This document shows, piece after piece, positions 33,866 to 35,598 of a DNA stretch of 35,598 nucleotides. Below the pieces are notes generated by a model. It was not told where the DNA came from. It saw only the letters and a program-made list of their open reading frames with translations, and searched no databases. Position numbers and translations under genes: made by a program. Every line of letters starts with the position of its first letter. The stretch's first letter is position 1. The DNA lies in contig RFQF01000002.1 of the NCBI GenBank assembly GCA_009925805.1, positions 1 to 35,598 on the forward strand, in the 5' to 3' direction. The stretch is from Flavobacteriia bacterium. GTDB taxonomy: Bacteria > Bacteroidota > Bacteroidia > Flavobacteriales_D > Crocinitomicaceae.

Positions 33866-35598
33866 ATGAAATATGCAATGCTTTTCTGTTTCGGTATGAT
33901 TGCCGTAATGGGGTGTGTGGTGGAGCCCTCCTCCAAATCGGTAGATGACCCCGACAAACCTAAAGCACCGCGGACGTGGTTTTCCCCAGGGTTAGTAACC
34001 GTTTCGAACAATCCAAAACAATTGGCTGAAAAAATGGACGAATCAATCATTTGTCTGAAAAACGAAAAAAATTCCCTACCCCTGAACCAACTCAATAAAT
34101 CTACTGCGGTGCTAACTTTGGGTGGCAACAGCGATGGTTTTTTGGCCGGAATCAACCTGTTTTTTCAACCGAGTATCAAGTGTTTTTACTCGAAAAAGGA
34201 GTTTGCAGCAAGTGAAATTCCAAGCGCTGATCGGTATATTATCAGCCTGCACAGCGACGGATTGAGTAATGCCACCCTGCCGGATTGGATACTCCAGGTG
34301 TTGGATAAAATTCCTGCAGCTAGCCAACGAATTTTAGTGGTATTTGGCGAGATGAAAGCCCTAAAACCAACCGAACTATCCTTATTCGATGCCCTGATTA
34401 TCGCTCCTGAAAATCATCCAGAAATGCAACAACGAACCGCTCAGAAATTACTCGGAGCATTATCGATTACAGGAAAAATCACCGAGTTACAGGCAGGTTT
34501 TTCGCCAGGAACAGGGTTGACCATTCCCGCGAATGGCCGTTTGAGTTTCGGGGTTCCCGAGGAATTGGGTTTAGCGTCCCAACGCTTCGAGAAAATCGAC
34601 CAGATTGCCGAGCATGGCATCGCATCGGGTGCTTATCCAGGATGTCAAATAGTGGTTGCTGTTCGAGGTAAAGTTATTTATCGAAAATCTTTTGGAAATT
34701 ATACCTACGATAAGAAGGCTATTCAAGTGAACAATAACTCCCTCTACGATATTGCCTCCATTACTAAAATTGCTGCATCTACCTTAACGGCCATGAAGTT
34801 GAATTATGAAAATCGGTTGAAGTTAGATGAACATTTAGGACAATATATCCCCGAACTAACCAGGAATACCTCATACAGTAACATTGTCCTTAGAGAAATG
34901 ATGGCACATCAGGCCGGATTAGAACCTTTCATTCCTTTTTACAAACGTTCCTTGACGGAGGGTATTCCTACAGCTCCTTGGTATGCGTCACTGAAATCAG
35001 GGGAATATTCCTTAGAGGTTGCCAATCAACTGTTTTTAAGAAAGGATTACAAGGATAGCATGTATGCCCGAATATTAAGAAACCCCTTGAAAGAGAAAAA
35101 GTATGTATATTCCGATTTGTGTTATTATTTCATGCAGCCCATTTTCGAAAAGATAACAGGTCAATCCTTGGATCAATATGTTAAAACCACCTTTTATGAA
35201 GCAATGGGACTCCAGAATATTACCTACAAACCCTTGAACTTTTATCCAAAGGAACGCATTGCACCCACAGAAGAAGATCAGTACTTTCGAAAGCAATTGC
35301 TTTGGGGATATGTGCATGACCCCGGGGCGGCAATGCTTGGAGGTGTGGCCGGTCATGCGGGGATTTTTTCCAATGCGACGGATCTGGCCAGCATCATGCA
35401 ATTATTCTTAAATCACGGAAGTTATGCAGGACATCAATTTTTTGATGAGGCCACGGTCCTAGAATTTACGCAAGCACAATTCCCGGGAAACAAACGAGGA
35501 ATTGGGTTCGATCGGCCCAATGCGAAAGGTGGAGGAACCTGCGATGAATTGGCTTCTCAGCAAAGCTTCGGGCATTCGGGTTTCACGGGAACCTTGGC
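33866..35598 (+). CDS. Lipoprotein with GH3 C-terminal-like domain and serine hydrolase (beta-lactamase fold), truncated by window end
   Basis: The reading frame is open from tandem ATGs at 33863 and 33866 to the window edge, giving 577 visible residues. Residues 1-17 are a signal with probable lipobox VMGC (Cys17), followed by a linker with acidic residues. Residues about 55-210 resemble the C-terminal domain of GH3 glycosidases, with ESIICLKNEKNSLPL matching its start. Residues about 228 onward are a beta-lactamase-type serine hydrolase: SITK (298-301, SxxK), YSD (415-417, YxN-like) and HSG (570-572, KTG-like). Bacteroidota often have a NagZ-type GH3 plus GH3_C plus beta-lactamase fusion of roughly 1,000 residues. 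Here the GH3 catalytic barrel is absent, replaced by about 35 residues. A role in peptidoglycan fragment handling is plausible from the family, but the glycosidase step cannot be done by this protein. The C-terminus lies beyond the window. Confidence 0.83.
   Translation, partial: MKYAMLFCFGMIAVMGCVVEPSSKSVDDPDKPKAPRTWFSPGLVTVSNNPKQLAEKMDESIICLKNEKNSLPLNQLNKSTAVLTLGGNSDGFLAGINLFFQPSIKCFYSKKEFAASEIPSADRYIISLHSDGLSNATLPDWILQVLDKIPAASQRILVVFGEMKALKPTELSLFDALIIAPENHPEMQQRTAQKLLGALSITGKITELQAGFSPGTGLTIPANGRLSFGVPEELGLASQRFEKIDQIAEHGIASGAYPGCQIVVAVRGKVIYRKSFGNYTYDKKAIQVNNNSLYDIASITKIAASTLTAMKLNYENRLKLDEHLGQYIPELTRNTSYSNIVLREMMAHQAGLEPFIPFYKRSLTEGIPTAPWYASLKSGEYSLEVANQLFLRKDYKDSMYARILRNPLKEKKYVYSDLCYYFMQPIFEKITGQSLDQYVKTTFYEAMGLQNITYKPLNFYPKERIAPTEEDQYFRKQLLWGYVHDPGAAMLGGVAGHAGIFSNATDLASIMQLFLNHGSYAGHQFFDEATVLEFTQAQFPGNKRGIGFDRPNAKGGGTCDELASQQSFGHSGFTGTL

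Noticed and set aside
1-35598. CRISPR arrays, tRNA/rRNA genes, insertion sequences, prophage or integron features
   Set aside because: I saw no regularly spaced direct repeats, transposase or integrase reading frames, or cloverleaf-like sequences on either strand.

Overview
The window looks like a chromosomal piece of a Bacteroidota bacterium, most likely order Flavobacteriales. The evidence is internal. Several proteins end in type IX secretion (T9SS) sorting domains, one ends in a gliding-motility-associated (CHU_C) domain, and one carries SprB-type repeats. There is a TonB-dependent receptor with a carboxypeptidase-regulatory-like N-terminus. Several genes are preceded by the Bacteroidota -7 box TANNTTTG. 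No tRNA, rRNA, CRISPR array, insertion sequence or prophage was seen, and no gene-free stretch exceeds 300 bases.

Layout. 1-7.6 kb: an orphan 147-residue protein, a secreted CotH-kinase protein, a divergently transcribed T9SS beta-propeller/SprB protein that is broken near 5.9 kb, and a small secreted ankyrin protein. 7.6-13.7 kb: a minus-strand pair, a PhoD-like phosphatase followed 4 nt later by a giant T9SS protein carrying a CHAP amidase domain. 13.8-14.7 kb: a KirBac-type potassium channel. 14.8-22.5 kb: a tight minus-strand operon read as lamin-tail T9SS protein, TonB-dependent receptor, secreted endonuclease I, 5'-nucleotidase C-terminal-domain lipoprotein, Tat-type 5'-nucleotidase catalytic protein. 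I read it as an extracellular DNA and nucleotide scavenging locus. 22.6-27.2 kb: a dipeptidyl peptidase IV-like protease, a citrate synthase gene lacking about 100 nt including a catalytic histidine, and a convergent rRNA methyltransferase. 27.2-30.6 kb: a patatin/outer-membrane barrel phospholipase and a two-domain VOC protein. 30.7-33.7 kb: a minus-strand operon of ATP-type PEP carboxykinase, a YdeI/OmpD-associated-like protein and a DUF5715/M15-like membrane protein. From 33.9 kb to the end: a 3'-truncated lipoprotein with a GH3 C-terminal-like domain and a beta-lactamase-fold serine hydrolase, but no GH3 catalytic barrel.

How the genes work together. Surface endonuclease I and the lamin-tail protein could bind and cut extracellular DNA. 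The TonB receptor could import fragments, and the split 5'-nucleotidase could release phosphate and nucleosides in the periplasm. The neighbouring PhoD-like phosphatase fits the same phosphate-scavenging theme. The rest is central metabolism (citrate synthase, PEP carboxykinase), proteolysis and envelope functions.

The most useful points to check are the nucleic-acid locus, the intrinsic terminator that abuts the receptor start codon, the two similar out-of-frame internal losses (T9SS gene and citrate synthase), which may be assembly errors, and the domain-trimmed GH3/serine hydrolase fusion.
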